From the NCBI RefSeq assembly GCF_000452705.1, contig NZ_CP007014.1:3721501-3785500 (forward strand): 64,000 bases of DNA, given 5' to 3'. The notes beneath the pieces were generated by a model, which saw only the letters and a program-made list of their open reading frames with translations, was not told where the DNA came from and made no database searches. Every line of letters starts with the position of its first letter. The stretch's first letter is position 1. Both the position numbers and the translations under genes were made by a program. The stretch comes from Pseudomonas syringae CC1557 (GTDB lineage Bacteria; Pseudomonadota; Gammaproteobacteria; Pseudomonadales; Pseudomonadaceae). Below are positions 43,996 through 53,535 of the stretch, one piece after another.

Positions 43996-45204
43996 ATGTC
44001 TAACCGTCCCTCAGGGCTTTCCGAGAAAGCCCGGCCGCCCCGTGTTTTGCGATTGGCAGTCGCAGGCTCCGTGATCCTGATGATTGCCGCAGGCGGGCTG
44101 TTCTATTACGCCTCTCAGGTGGCCGCCAAAAAGCGCGCCGCCAATGCCGGTACTGAAACCGTGGTGAATATTCACGCAAGCAATTGCGAGCCGAACGCAC
44201 TGACCGTGGCAGCAGGCAAAAACGCTTTTCGCATCGTCAACCGCTCCGAGCGGGCCGTTGAATGGGAAATTCTCGACGGTGTACTGGTGATCGAAGAGCG
44301 GGAAAATATTGCGCCGGGCCTTAGCCAGGTGATCAACGCCAATCTGGCACCCGGCGATTACGCGATCACCTGCGGCCTGCTCAGTAACCCGCGTGGCACG
44401 CTGCACGTCACGCCGACCGCCGAGTCTGACGCCAAGGCCAAGGCACGCCCGTCGATGACCGCGTTCATCGGCCCGCTTTCCGAATACCGGGTGTACCTGA
44501 GCCTGCAAAGTTCGGCGCTGATCAAAGCCGTCACCGTATTGCAGCAGGCCATCGATGCTGGTGACCTGAGCGCTGCGCAAGCGGCCTACCTGCCAGCACG
44601 CGCCATCTATCAGCGCATTGCACCTGCCGCTCAACGCCTGTCTGAACTGGACAATGCCATCAACGCGCGCGCCGATTATTACGAGAAGCGTGAGCGGGAT
44701 CCGGGCTTTACCGGCTTCCACCGCATCGAATACGCACTGTTCGAGCAACACAGCGTGGAGGGCCTGTCGTCGATCGCACAGCGTTTGCAGACCGATGTCA
44801 CCCAACTCAAACAGCAATTGCTGGCGCAATCCCTGAAGCCGGAACAGCTGCCCGCCATTGCAACCCGTACGCTGCGCAGTCTGGCCGATGTGCGCAGCAA
44901 CGGCGAGGAAGAACGCTACAGCCACAGCGACCTCTACGGTTTTGCCGCCAACCTGGACGGCACCCGCAAGATCGTCGATCTGCTGCGTCCGCTACTGACC
45001 CGCAGTGCAGGCGATCTGTTGCAGAAGATCGATGCCGCGATGGCTGACCTGGACACCACACTTGATGCGTTGAGCACCGCTGACGGGTATCGCCCTTACG
45101 ACCAGGTGGACGCGGCGCAACGTCAGCAGATCGCAAAAAAGGCTGGCGTACTGGCTGAAGCACTCAATGGTATCGACTCGGCACTCGGCCTTTCTGACCT
45201 CTGA
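43996..45204 (+). CDS. efeO: EfeO, cupredoxin plus M75 domain
   Basis: A 402-residue periplasmic iron-uptake component. A membrane anchor or signal (LAVAGSVILMIAAGGLFYYA) precedes a cupredoxin-like domain (ASNCEPNALTVAAGKNAF through PGDYAITCGL), then an imelysin/M75 domain with the metal motif HRIE in GFHRIEYALFEQ. EfeO is thought to receive iron and pass it to EfeU. It begins 8 bp after efeU. Length matches the long EfeO form, in contrast to the short relative at 46581. Confidence 0.92.
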   Translation: MSNRPSGLSEKARPPRVLRLAVAGSVILMIAAGGLFYYASQVAAKKRAANAGTETVVNIHASNCEPNALTVAAGKNAFRIVNRSERAVEWEILDGVLVIEERENIAPGLSQVINANLAPGDYAITCGLLSNPRGTLHVTPTAESDAKAKARPSMTAFIGPLSEYRVYLSLQSSALIKAVTVLQQAIDAGDLSAAQAAYLPARAIYQRIAPAAQRLSELDNAINARADYYEKRERDPGFTGFHRIEYALFEQHSVEGLSSIAQRLQTDVTQLKQQLLAQSLKPEQLPAIATRTLRSLADVRSNGEEERYSHSDLYGFAANLDGTRKIVDLLRPLLTRSAGDLLQKIDAAMADLDTTLDALSTADGYRPYDQVDAAQRQQIAKKAGVLAEALNGIDSALGLSDL

Positions 45205-45228
45205 TCCACTGGAGCACAGCACATCACC

Positions 45229-46551
45229 ATGAAAAACCCGGACAGCAATCCAGACGCCAATAACGCCCCTGATTCACTTCAGCGACGCCGTGTCCTGATG
45301 GGCCTCGGCGCTGCCGGTGCCGCGCTGGCTGGCAGCAGCCTGAGTGGCAACGTGCTTGCCGCGGCACCAGCGCAGGTCACCGAAGCGCCGAACAGCGAAA
45401 AGACCGAGGACCACAACACCTATTACGGCGTGCATCAGACCGGCATCGTCAACCCGCGCCCGGCAGCCGGCATGCTGGTGGCATTCGATGTGCTGGCTGC
45501 CGACCGCGATGACCTTGAACGTCTGTTTCGCACGTTGAACGAGCGCATCGCATTCCTGATGACCGGCGGACCTGTACCGGAAGTCGACCCGAAACTGCCA
45601 CCACTGGACTCGGGCATCCTTGGTCCGGTGGTCACCCCGGATAACCTGACCATCACGGTCTCGGTGGGCGAATCGCTGTTCGATGAGCGCTTCGGTCTGG
45701 ATTCGGTGAAGCCAAAACGCCTGAGCCGCATGACCGGTTTCCCCAATGACGCTCTGGACCCGGCCAGTTGCCACGGCGACCTGAGCATTCAGTTCTGCGC
45801 CAATACTGCTGACAGCAACATTCACGCCCTGCGCGACATCGTCAAGAACCTGCCCGACCTGTTGCTGGTGCGCTGGAAACAGGAAGGCACCGTGCCGCCT
45901 CAGGCACCGAAAAAACCTGGCCAGCCGCCTGAAAGCGCGCGCAACTTCCTGGGTTTTCGTGATGGCTCGGCCAACCCGGATTCCAACAACCAGAAGACCA
46001 TGAACGAACTGGTCTGGGTGCAGCCGGGCAGCGACGAACCGGCCTGGGCCGCCAATGGCAGCTATCAGGCGGTACGCATCATCCGTAACTTCGTCGAACG
46101 CTGGGATCGCACGCCGCTGCAGGAACAGGAATCGATTTTCGGCCGCAGCAAAACCACTGGCGCGCCCATGGACGGCAAGGTCGAAACGGACGTGCCTAAC
46201 TACGCGGCCGACCCGGAAGGCAAGAAAACCCGACTTGACTCACACATCCGCCTGGCCAACCCGCGCACCGCCGAAACTCAGCGCAACCTCATCCTGCGCC
46301 GCCCGTTCAATTACTCCAACGGCGTGAACAAGAACGGCCAGCTGGACATGGGCCTGCTGTTCATCTGCTATCAGGCCGATCTGGAAAAAGGCTTTATCAC
46401 AGTGCAGAGCCGCCTCAATGGCGAGCCGCTTGAGGAATACCTCAAGCCGGTCGGCGGCGGCTATTTCTTCACCCTGCCGGGGGTAACCGGCGACCAGGAT
46501 TTCATCGGCCGCACGCTGCTGGCGGCCGTACCGACCAAGCAAACCGCATGA
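45229..46551 (+). CDS. efeB: EfeB, Dyp-type peroxidase (deferrochelatase)
   Basis: A 440-residue haem peroxidase exported by the Tat system ([18 protein letters not shown]). The Dyp signature [10 protein letters not shown] supplies the distal aspartate, and the proximal haem histidine is in [12 protein letters not shown]. EfeB oxidises ferrous to ferric iron in E. coli, and has been reported to free iron from haem. It overlaps a possible upstream start of the next gene, and is third in the efe operon. Confidence 0.93.
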   Translation: MKNPDSNPDANNAPDSLQRRRVLMGLGAAGAALAGSSLSGNVLAAAPAQVTEAPNSEKTEDHNTYYGVHQTGIVNPRPAAGMLVAFDVLAADRDDLERLFRTLNERIAFLMTGGPVPEVDPKLPPLDSGILGPVVTPDNLTITVSVGESLFDERFGLDSVKPKRLSRMTGFPNDALDPASCHGDLSIQFCANTADSNIHALRDIVKNLPDLLLVRWKQEGTVPPQAPKKPGQPPESARNFLGFRDGSANPDSNNQKTMNELVWVQPGSDEPAWAANGSYQAVRIIRNFVERWDRTPLQEQESIFGRSKTTGAPMDGKVETDVPNYAADPEGKKTRLDSHIRLANPRTAETQRNLILRRPFNYSNGVNKNGQLDMGLLFICYQADLEKGFITVQSRLNGEPLEEYLKPVGGGYFFTLPGVTGDQDFIGRTLLAAVPTKQTA

Positions 46552-46580
46552 CCTACCCACTCCTGACCCGGAAGACACTC

Positions 46581-47405
46581 ATGAAAAAGACGCCTCTGGC
46601 TTTGCTCCTGACGCTTGGCCTGCTTCAGACCCCACTGGCTGCCTTCGCTGCCACCGCGCCACTGGACCTGGTAGGCCCGGTGTCGGACTACAAGATTTAC
46701 GTGACCGAAAACATTGAAGAGCTGGTCAGCCACACTCAGCAATTCACCGATGCCGTGAAGAAGGGCGACATCGCGACGGCCAAGAAGCTGTACGCACCAA
46801 CGCGCGTCTACTACGAGTCGGTCGAGCCGATTGCCGAACTGTTCAGTGATCTGGATGCCTCCATCGACTCACGCGTCGATGACCACGAAAAAGGCGTGAC
46901 GGCAGAAGACTTCACCGGCTTCCATCGCCTGGAATATGCGCTGTTTTCGCAAAACAGCACCAAAGACCAGGGCCCTATCGCCGACAAGCTGATGAGCGAC
47001 GTCAAGGACCTGGAAAAGCGCGTGGCCGAGCTGACCTTCCCGCCTGAAAAAGTCGTCGGTGGTGCCGCCGCGCTGCTGGAAGAAGTGGCCGCAACCAAGA
47101 TCTCTGGTGAGGAAGACCGTTACAGCCACACCGACCTGTACGACTTCCAGGGCAACATCGACGGCGCGAAGAAAATCGTCGACCTGTTCCGTCCGCAGAT
47201 CGAACAGCAGGACAAGGCCTTCTCGGCCAAAGTCGACAAGAACTTCGCGACCGTGGAAAAGATCCTGGCCAAGTACAAAACCAAGGACGGCGGCTTTGAA
47301 ACTTACGACAAAGTGAAAGAGAACGACCGCAAAGCGCTGGTCGGTCCGGTCAACACCCTGGCCGAAGACCTCTCGACCCTGCGCGGCAAGCTGGGCTTGA
47401 ACTGA
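46581..47405 (+). CDS. EfeM-like periplasmic M75 lipoprotein-free protein
   Basis: A 274-residue exported protein with a typical signal peptide ([20 protein letters not shown]) followed only by an M75/imelysin domain, without the cupredoxin part of EfeO. The metal motif is [12 protein letters not shown] (HRLE) and the [16 protein letters not shown] stretch matches the same stretch in EfeO. Such short forms are called EfeM. Having EfeO and EfeM in one operon implies two iron-binding partners for one permease. The ATG at 46581 is chosen because it yields the signal peptide. Confidence 0.88.
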   Translation: MKKTPLALLLTLGLLQTPLAAFAATAPLDLVGPVSDYKIYVTENIEELVSHTQQFTDAVKKGDIATAKKLYAPTRVYYESVEPIAELFSDLDASIDSRVDDHEKGVTAEDFTGFHRLEYALFSQNSTKDQGPIADKLMSDVKDLEKRVAELTFPPEKVVGGAAALLEEVAATKISGEEDRYSHTDLYDFQGNIDGAKKIVDLFRPQIEQQDKAFSAKVDKNFATVEKILAKYKTKDGGFETYDKVKENDRKALVGPVNTLAEDLSTLRGKLGLN

Positions 47406-47419
47406 TCTGAAGCTCAAGG

Positions 47420-47545
47420 CGCGACGCAGACGAGTGACGCAGAGCGTCACGACAGGCATTCCCACGCTGGCGTGCGGAACGATAACCTCGACTATCGTGC
47501 GACGCTCCGCGTCGCCATGCCGTTCTGGACGCTCTGCATCCTGCG
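47420..47545. repeat. Dispersed intergenic repeat, diverged copy
   Basis: Contains GTGACGC-AGA-GCGTCAC, the CCCACGC...ACGATAA block and GTTCTGGACGCTCTGC, in the same order as the repeat units at 58162-58440. It lies between the convergent efe operon and the molybdoenzyme gene and may act as a bidirectional terminator. Confidence 0.65.
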
Positions 47546-47546
47546 C

Positions 47547-48317
47547 CTAGATCCCGCTGAACCAGTTGTACCCTTGATCCTCCCAGTACCCGCCGGGGTT
47601 TTCGTTGCTGACGAAAATTTCGACGATGTGCTTGGGGTTCTTGAAGCCCAGTTTGGTAGGCACCCGCACGCGTAGCGGGTAGCCGTAGTCCGGTGGCAGG
47701 GCGACTTCACCAAAGTCCAGCGCCAGCAGGGTCTGCGGGTGCAATGCGGTGGGCATGTCCAGGCTTGAGTAATAGCGGTCGGCGCACTTGAAGCCGACGA
47801 ACCGCGCCGTGGTATCCGCGCCGATGTACTCCAGAAATGTCTTCAGCGGCACACCGCCCCACTGTCCTACTGCGCTCCAGCCTTCAATACAGATCAGTCG
47901 AGTGATGTCGGTACGTTGCGGCAACTTGCGCAACGCTTCCAGCGTCCACGGCTGCTTGTCACGTACCAGCCCTGAAACCGCCAGCCGGTAGTCGGCAATT
48001 TCAAGCTCGGGCACGTTGTACTCGGGGTAGAACGCATTGAACGGAAACGGATTGGTCAGCTGCGCCTTGCTGTAGGTCGGCGCCAGTTTCTGGCCATTGA
48101 ACAGCCAGGCCTGAACCCTGTCGTTCCAGCGCGACATGGCCCACAACACCTTGTCGACCTGATCGCCGTCCTGCAGGTTACAACCGGTGAGCATCGACAT
48201 CGCCCCCACGGTCAGCCCGGCGCGCAGAAACGAACGCCGCTGAATATCGATCAGTTGGGTTTGCTGTGCAGGCTCCAGGCGGATGCGCTGAGTCAAGCGT
48301 TTACGAGGTTCGTTCAT
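47547..48317 (-). CDS. MsrP-like molybdopterin oxidoreductase
   Basis: A 256-residue sulfite-oxidase-fold molybdoenzyme. The twin-arginine signal RRSFLRAGLTVGAMSMLTG sends it folded to the periplasm. The Mo-binding cysteine lies in RLICIEGWSAVGQWGGVP, comparable to the CVEAW region of MsrP. The rest follows the SUOX domain to the C-terminus. Its partner cytochrome b overlaps it by 4 bp upstream, as in MsrPQ, although the cytochrome here is of a different type. A role in repair of oxidised periplasmic methionines is possible, not proven. Confidence 0.85.
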   Translation of the reverse strand: MNEPRKRLTQRIRLEPAQQTQLIDIQRRSFLRAGLTVGAMSMLTGCNLQDGDQVDKVLWAMSRWNDRVQAWLFNGQKLAPTYSKAQLTNPFPFNAFYPEYNVPELEIADYRLAVSGLVRDKQPWTLEALRKLPQRTDITRLICIEGWSAVGQWGGVPLKTFLEYIGADTTARFVGFKCADRYYSSLDMPTALHPQTLLALDFGEVALPPDYGYPLRVRVPTKLGFKNPKHIVEIFVSNENPGGYWEDQGYNWFSGI

Positions 48318-48934
48318 GGCTTGGCAGCCCCCTCTTCGTTCGGCTGACGGCCGCCGGTAATCATCGGTAACAAGGTGCTCGGCACCAGCACAACCAGCAG
48401 CAGATGCACGACCACAAACGCGCCAATGGCTGTCATGGCGCCAAAATGCACCCAGCGGGCGAAATCGAAACCGCCCAACAAGGCAACCAGTTCCTGAAAC
48501 TGCACCGGTTTCCAGATGGCGAGACCCGACACCACCACCAGCACACCCATGAGCAGCACCAGCCAGTACATCAAGCGTTGCACGGCGTTGTACTGACCCT
48601 TGACGTGCACCAGTCGAAAACGCATCGCATCAACAGCATCGCGCTTGACCTCGGAAGGCCGGACCGGCAGTAGATCGCGCTTGAAATGGCGACTGAGCAC
48701 GCCATACAACACATACACCAGGCCGTTGATGACCAACAGCCACATCACCGCGAAGTGCCAGGCAATGGAACCGCCCAGCCAGCCGCCGAGTGTCAGGAAT
48801 TTGGGAAAGGTGAACGGCATCAGCGGCGATGCGTTGTAAATGGCCCAACCGCTCATGAACATGCAGACCATGCCCACCGCATTGACCCAATGAGTCAAAC
48901 GCACCGGCCACGGATGAATGGGACGGGTTTTCAT
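48314..48934 (-). CDS. Cytochrome b561-type membrane subunit
   Basis: A 206-residue integral membrane cytochrome b with four or five helices and histidines placed for haem binding (WPVRLTHWVNAVGMVCMFMSG, IAWHFAVMWLLVINGLVYVLYG, WVHFGAMTAIGAFVVVHLLL, each broken by loops). It should pass quinol electrons to the periplasmic molybdoenzyme encoded next, with which it overlaps (ATGA). The start at 48934 is used; the frame upstream, to 49057, has no supporting sequence. Confidence 0.87.
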   Translation of the reverse strand: MKTRPIHPWPVRLTHWVNAVGMVCMFMSGWAIYNASPLMPFTFPKFLTLGGWLGGSIAWHFAVMWLLVINGLVYVLYGVLSRHFKRDLLPVRPSEVKRDAVDAMRFRLVHVKGQYNAVQRLMYWLVLLMGVLVVVSGLAIWKPVQFQELVALLGGFDFARWVHFGAMTAIGAFVVVHLLLVVLVPSTLLPMITGGRQPNEEGAAKP

Positions 48935-49019
48935 GTCGAGATCCCTCTGAATCAGGCATAGCCGGAATGTAGCAAGGGCAGGCGACCGGAGCCGCCTGCC
49001 CTCGCGCCGTCGGCTGCAA

Positions 49020-49625
49020 TTACATCGGCGGTGTGAAACCGTTTTTGCCGACCGCAACGCCGCGCGCCGACTTGCCGTCGTCAGCCGGGAACACCACGAC
49101 TTTGGCGCCTTTGGTCAGTTGGTCGACCTTGCCTGGTTCGACATAGGCGATAGGCACGTCCTGTGGCACCACCAGTTTTTTCTCGCCGCCTTCATACTTG
49201 ACGGTCAGCGTACGCCCATCGGTCCCGGCCAACGTACCGACAGTGCCATTGGTCATGGTGCCGGTGCTGCCATCAGCATTTTCCCAGCCATAATGGCCTT
49301 CGCCGCTGCCTTTGAGGCTCGCCTCGAAAACGGTTACTTCCAGCGCTTTCAACGTGCCGTCAGACTGGGGAATGGCAGCTGAACCGACAAAACTGTCGCC
49401 TTTGATTTGCTTGAAGTCCGCTTCGGACACCAGACGAATACCGGTCTTGTCAGTCAGCTTGATACTTTCGTGCTGACCCGAACGGGTGGTGAAATCGAGG
49501 GTGTCGGCGCTCACGCTGTCGACGGTCCCGCGCATCGGTTTGACCACCTTCATATCGGCGGCTTGAGTCATGACAGCGGCGCTGAGCAACAGCAGGCCAA
49601 ACGTGGTGGAGAGTGCAGTCTTCAT
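49020..49625 (-). CDS. Periplasmic DUF5666-like protein
   Basis: A 201-residue exported protein: a signal peptide (LLLLSAAVMTQAAD), then two beta-barrel-like repeats each built around RGTVDSVSADTLDFTTRSG and NGTVGTLAGTDGRTLTVKYEGG, which resemble the OB-like strands of DUF5666 proteins. No catalytic motif is visible. It is the promoter-proximal gene of the unit leading to the cytochrome b and molybdoenzyme (86-bp gap), and faces a two-component system across a CusR-like box. Confidence 0.7.
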   Translation of the reverse strand: MKTALSTTFGLLLLSAAVMTQAADMKVVKPMRGTVDSVSADTLDFTTRSGQHESIKLTDKTGIRLVSEADFKQIKGDSFVGSAAIPQSDGTLKALEVTVFEASLKGSGEGHYGWENADGSTGTMTNGTVGTLAGTDGRTLTVKYEGGEKKLVVPQDVPIAYVEPGKVDQLTKGAKVVVFPADDGKSARGVAVGKNGFTPPM

Positions 49626-49696
49626 CAGTACTTCCTTGGCAGTTGGGATCTGAGAGCCATCCTTGCACCGCTACCGGCACCGCAGAATGACCGGGC

Positions 49697-49714
49697 AATG
49701 ACATTTTTGTCATT
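49697..49714. promoter_or_regulatory. CusR/HprR-type response-regulator box
   Basis: AATGACATTTTTGTCATT is a perfect 7-bp inverted repeat with a 4-nt spacer. It fits the CusR/HprR consensus of E. coli (AATGACAA-NN-TTGTCATT type). It lies midway between the divergent periplasmic-protein gene and the response regulator, so it can control both. Confidence 0.78.
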
Positions 49715-49795
49715 CGCCGGACACCTTGTCGGCAACTGGTTAGACTTCGGCATCGGCGCAAAAAGGGCGCCTGCAACAGCGTAGCGGACAAAACG

Positions 49796-50485
49796 ATGCA
49801 TATCCTGCTAATTGAAGACGACACCAAAACCGGCGAGTACCTGAAGAAGGGCCTCGGCGAGTCCGGCTATGTGGTCGACTGGACCCAGCACGGTGCCGAC
49901 GGCCTGCATCTGGCGCTGGAAAACCGTTACGACCTGATCGTGCTGGACGTGATGCTGCCCGGCATCGACGGCTGGCAGATCATCGAAGTGTTGCGCGCCC
50001 GGCAGGACGTGCCCGTGCTGTTCCTGACCGCCCGCGACCAGCTGCAGGACCGGATTCGCGGCCTGGAGCTGGGCGCTGACGATTACCTGGTCAAGCCGTT
50101 TTCCTTCACCGAACTGCTGCTGCGCATTCGCACTATCCTGCGCCGTGGCGTGGTGCGCGAAGCCGATCATTTTCACCTGGCTGATCTGGAGCTTGACCTG
50201 CTGCGTCGCCGCGTGACGCGTCAGCAGCAGGTCATCGTGCTGACCAACAAGGAGTTCGCCTTGCTGCATCTGTTGTTGCGCCGCGAAGGTGATGTGCTGT
50301 CCAGAGCACAGATTGCCTCGGAAGTCTGGGACATGAATTTCGACAGCGACACCAACGTGGTGGACGTTGCCATCAAACGCCTGCGCAGCAAGGTCGACCT
50401 GCCCTACCCGGTCAAACTCATCCACACGGTGCGCGGCATCGGTTACGTGTGCGAGGTGCGGCCATGCGACGTCAGCCTTCCCTGA
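49796..50485 (+). CDS. OmpR-family response regulator, CusR/CopR-like
   Basis: A 229-residue response regulator. The receiver domain has the phosphoacceptor aspartate in [14 protein letters not shown] and the lysine in [10 protein letters not shown]. The OmpR-type winged helix follows, with [20 protein letters not shown] and [14 protein letters not shown]. The sequence resembles metal and oxidant responders (CusR, CopR, IrlR, HprR). It overlaps the kinase gene by 22 bp and binds, by inference, the box at 49697. Confidence 0.9.
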   Translation: MHILLIEDDTKTGEYLKKGLGESGYVVDWTQHGADGLHLALENRYDLIVLDVMLPGIDGWQIIEVLRARQDVPVLFLTARDQLQDRIRGLELGADDYLVKPFSFTELLLRIRTILRRGVVREADHFHLADLELDLLRRRVTRQQQVIVLTNKEFALLHLLLRREGDVLSRAQIASEVWDMNFDSDTNVVDVAIKRLRSKVDLPYPVKLIHTVRGIGYVCEVRPCDVSLP

Positions 50486-51852
50486 CCCTGCGCTCGACCC
50501 TCGCCTTCGCGCTGGTGGCAATGCTGACCGTCAGCGGCGCGGGCCTTTACCTGTACCAATCCATGGAACAGACCGTCATGCAACGCAGCGACCATGCGGT
50601 ACTGGCGCGCCTCGACCACTTCCGCAAGCTGCTGCGCTACGACCTGACCATGGATAACCTCAAAGGCAGCCCGCAACTGTTCGAGAACATGCTCGACAGC
50701 GAGGAAGACATCTTCATCATCGGCGAACCGGGCAAGCCACCGGTGATTTCGGTCAACCCGCAACATGCACCGCTGCCAGAACTGCCCACCGTGGCGCAGG
50801 ATCAGCCGCTGCAAGTCGACGACCTGCGCAGCGGCATGAGTCTGCAAGGCGTGCCGTTGCGTGCGGCGGCGGCGCAGGTCGTGTCCAATGGTGTCGAGGT
50901 GCGTTTGCAGGCGGCGCACCTGATGGTCAAGGAAATGGCCATGCTCGCCAGCTTCCGTCAGCGCATCTATATAGCAGTGGTGCTGGTGTTTCTGATCACC
51001 GCCCTGCTGGGTTATGCAGTGCTGCGGCGCGGTCTGCGGCCTTTGCGCAGGATGGCTGCGCACGCAGCGGCGATCACCCCGGCCAGCCTGCACAAGCGGC
51101 TCGACAGCCGCGATACGCCGGTCGAACTGCAGCAATTGAGCGATGCCTTCAATGCCATGCTTGATCGGCTGGACGACGGTTATCGACGCCTGATGCAGTT
51201 TTCCGCCGATCTGGCCCACGAGATTCGCACGCCGGTTGGCTCACTCATGGGCCATTGCCAGGTTGCCCTGCGCCAGAACCGCAGCGTCGACGAATACCAG
51301 GCGCTGCTGGCCTCGAACCTGGAAGAGCTGGAGCGCATCTCGCGTCTGGTGGAAAGCATTCTGTTTCTGGCGAGAGCCGATGAAGCCCAGGCTGCGCTGG
51401 AACGTCAGTCGTTGGACCTTCACGACGAATTGCAACGGGTGGCGGGCTATTTCGAAGGGCTGGCGGAAGAGCGCAATCTGACCCTGAGCACGCGCGGGCA
51501 AGGTACATTACTGGCCGATCCGATCCTGCTGCGCCGTGCGCTGAGCAATCTGGTGGCCAACGCAATTCGCTATGCCGATGAAGACAGCGAGATTCTGATG
51601 CGAGTAGCTGCAGTTGATCGACACTGGAGAATAGATGTTGAAAATCGCGGGCCGGTGCTGCCGGAGGCTACCCTCGCCCGGCTGTTCGACCGTTTCTACC
51701 GTGGCGACGCCTCACGCCATGAAAGCTCTGACTCCAACGGCCTGGGCCTGGCGATTGTCACGGCGATCATGCACCTGCATGGCGGCCGGGTCGAAGTTGC
51801 TCAACCCGCCGCTGGCAGAATCTGCTTCAGCCTGATATTTCCAGTGGCGTGA
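50464..51852 (+). CDS. Heavy-metal-type sensor histidine kinase
   Basis: A 462-residue membrane kinase with an N-terminal helix ([19 protein letters not shown]), a roughly 140-residue periplasmic sensor, a second helix ([18 protein letters not shown]), HAMP, and a catalytic core: H-box [19 protein letters not shown]-box [13 protein letters not shown] and G-box [18 protein letters not shown]. The pattern is that of CusS/IrlS-type heavy-metal sensors. The signal cannot be read from the sequence; copper or reactive chlorine/oxygen species are candidates, given the divergent MsrP-like enzyme. ATG 50464 is used. Confidence 0.9.
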   Translation: MRRQPSLTLRSTLAFALVAMLTVSGAGLYLYQSMEQTVMQRSDHAVLARLDHFRKLLRYDLTMDNLKGSPQLFENMLDSEEDIFIIGEPGKPPVISVNPQHAPLPELPTVAQDQPLQVDDLRSGMSLQGVPLRAAAAQVVSNGVEVRLQAAHLMVKEMAMLASFRQRIYIAVVLVFLITALLGYAVLRRGLRPLRRMAAHAAAITPASLHKRLDSRDTPVELQQLSDAFNAMLDRLDDGYRRLMQFSADLAHEIRTPVGSLMGHCQVALRQNRSVDEYQALLASNLEELERISRLVESILFLARADEAQAALERQSLDLHDELQRVAGYFEGLAEERNLTLSTRGQGTLLADPILLRRALSNLVANAIRYADEDSEILMRVAAVDRHWRIDVENRGPVLPEATLARLFDRFYRGDASRHESSDSNGLGLAIVTAIMHLHGGRVEVAQPAAGRICFSLIFPVA

Positions 51853-51871
51853 ACCTTTCGGTCCGGAAAGA

Positions 51872-52540
51872 TCACGTCTTCTTCTCGTGGGCAATGGCCA
51901 GCTTGTAGAACGTGGCCGAGCCGCCTTCGTTGGTATAGCCCGTGTTGTCCTGGGTATAGACCCCTGCCTTGAAGTAGAACAGCTTGCTGCCCCAGGCTGA
52001 ATCCAGCTTGGCGTACCAGACCGCGTCAAAGGCATTGACCGTCAGATCACCCGTACTCGACAGGTTGATGGTGTAGTTGAACTGCTGATCGAGTGGCACA
52101 CCCTGCGCGATGGTGATGACTTCGATTTCCGAGTCCGGCGTACGGCGAAACTTGGCGACGATGTTGCCTGTCTTCAGCTTCTCCTTGTACTGGTACTCCA
52201 CCTTCAGCAGCGGCTCGGTGCTCTGGTAGCAGTGAATCTGGCCGATCACGATCTTGCCGCTGGACGGCACCTGATCGACTTCCAGCGTGGCGCGCAGGAA
52301 GTTATTGGCACTGGAGTAAGCCCAGTTGAAGACCCTGCCGTCGGCCGTTGTCTCGCGTAACTCAGAACGCGGGTACTTGGCGTTCTCGGTTGTCGATCCG
52401 GTCACTGGCGCCCAGAAAAACAGCGTGTCTCCCGATTGAAAATAGCCATCCCGATAGCCCTTCATCAATTTGGGGGTCTCAATGATGGTTGCGGTACTTC
52501 CGGTGGGGACGGAAAGATTCCAAGTGGCAAGGTCGATCAT
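51872..52540 (-). CDS. PL7-family alginate lyase
   Basis: A 222-residue polysaccharide lyase family 7 protein that cleaves alginate by beta-elimination. The three conserved blocks are present: YPRSELRETT, IVIGQIHCYQ and LFYFKAGVYTQDN. The start MIDLATWNLSVP matches the family; a 20-codon upstream extension to 52600 is not supported. No signal peptide is visible, as in the related P. aeruginosa enzyme PA1167. It lies outside any alginate operon, convergent with the sensor-kinase gene. Confidence 0.88.
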   Translation of the reverse strand: MIDLATWNLSVPTGSTATIIETPKLMKGYRDGYFQSGDTLFFWAPVTGSTTENAKYPRSELRETTADGRVFNWAYSSANNFLRATLEVDQVPSSGKIVIGQIHCYQSTEPLLKVEYQYKEKLKTGNIVAKFRRTPDSEIEVITIAQGVPLDQQFNYTINLSSTGDLTVNAFDAVWYAKLDSAWGSKLFYFKAGVYTQDNTGYTNEGGSATFYKLAIAHEKKT

Positions 52541-53016
52541 GGAGTAGCTCGCAGGGTACGCGTTGCGCACCAGCAGGATGGCTCTGGAACGGGCATGCAA
52601 GCCCGTTGCGTTCAGGAAGACTATCGGCTCAATCGGTTAATTTTTAAACCGTAATGACAATGCATTGGCGTCAACAAAATGCCTAAACATATCAAGTGAC
52701 ATCATTTCAATATCAAATTCCGGAATGCAGCCAAATGCCATCACCAAGCTCCAGGCTGTGATTAACGCGGAAACGGTTATAAAAATTGGCGTCATTTTTT
52801 TGAACGTATCAGAACTATTACGGCGCAAAATCCTGAAAATACCGACAGACGGTAGCGATTATTTTTGGAATAAATGAACTTCCAGTGCGAGGGACTGACC
52901 AACAGCTCCTTTTTAGGTCGACGGTGCGTTGAAGTCGGCGTTTTGCGCGCAGACCGACATCAAAGAAAATCTTCACCGGGCAGCTTCGGGTTGACTGTAA
53001 GCAGTTGTTACGGGAT
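52541..53016. other. AT-rich intergenic region
   Basis: About 475 bp, with the part from 52640 to 53010 clearly AT-richer than its surroundings. Apart from the doubtful small membrane-protein frame listed separately, I see no gene. The composition suggests either a decayed insertion or the control region of the efflux operon that follows. Confidence 0.35.
52637..52795 (-). CDS. Possible small single-helix membrane protein
   Basis: A 52-residue frame with one hydrophobic segment (IFITVSALITAWSLVMAF). It has no evident ribosome binding site, and a competing frame exists on the other strand. The hydrophobic helix is the only argument for it. Confidence 0.2.
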   Translation of the reverse strand: MTPIFITVSALITAWSLVMAFGCIPEFDIEMMSLDMFRHFVDANALSLRFKN

Positions 53017-53068
53017 ATTAGTTAGGAAGCTATTTATCTCCTTGCTAACAATATCGCTCCTAACTAAT
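53017..53068. promoter_or_regulatory. Long inverted repeat, probable MarR operator
   Basis: ATTAGTTAGGA (53017-53027) and TCCTAACTAAT (53058-53068) are exact reverse complements 30 bp apart, with a partly similar TTGCTAACAA between them. The right arm ends 14 bp before the MarR start. This is the expected operator of the MarR regulator and its efflux operon. Confidence 0.65.
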
Positions 53069-53082
53069 TTTCTGGTGTCTTC

Positions 53083-53535
53083 ATGTCTGTCGAATCACTG
53101 CATCGGGCAATCAGCAGTGGTCTGGTGGCGGCCTCTCGCCAATGGCGACGCATCTGTCAGAACACGCTGGTGACCTATGGCATTTCCGAAGCCTGCGCAG
53201 GGCCGCTGCTGGCCATCGCACGCTTGGGCGACGGCGCGCATCAGGTGAAAGTGGCCCAGGCGGCTGGCATGGAAAGCCCGACGCTGGTCCGCCTGCTTGA
53301 TCAACTGTGCAAGGCTGGCATTGTCTGCCGTACTGAAGACCCCAACGACCGCCGCGCCAAGGCCTTGAGCCTGACCGAGAACGGCCGCGCACTGGCCAGC
53401 GCCATCGAGGCGGAACTGACCCGCTTGCGCGCCGACGTGCTTCAAGGCCTGCAACCCGCCGACCTGGAAGCCACTGTGCGAGTGTTGCAGGCATTTTCCG
53501 ACGCAGCGCAGCGTGAGCACGGGAGCCCGGTTTGA
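53083..53535 (+). CDS. MarR-family regulator
   Basis: A 150-residue MarR-type winged-helix regulator. The helix-turn-helix is KVAQAAGMESPTLVRLLDQL and the wing EDPNDRRAKALSLTENGRAL contains the conserved DxRR pattern. It is the first gene of the efflux operon; the next gene starts inside its stop codon. Such regulators respond to aromatic acids or biocides, matching the AaeB-like transporter. Autorepression through the inverted repeat just upstream is likely. Confidence 0.9.
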   Translation: MSVESLHRAISSGLVAASRQWRRICQNTLVTYGISEACAGPLLAIARLGDGAHQVKVAQAAGMESPTLVRLLDQLCKAGIVCRTEDPNDRRAKALSLTENGRALASAIEAELTRLRADVLQGLQPADLEATVRVLQAFSDAAQREHGSPV

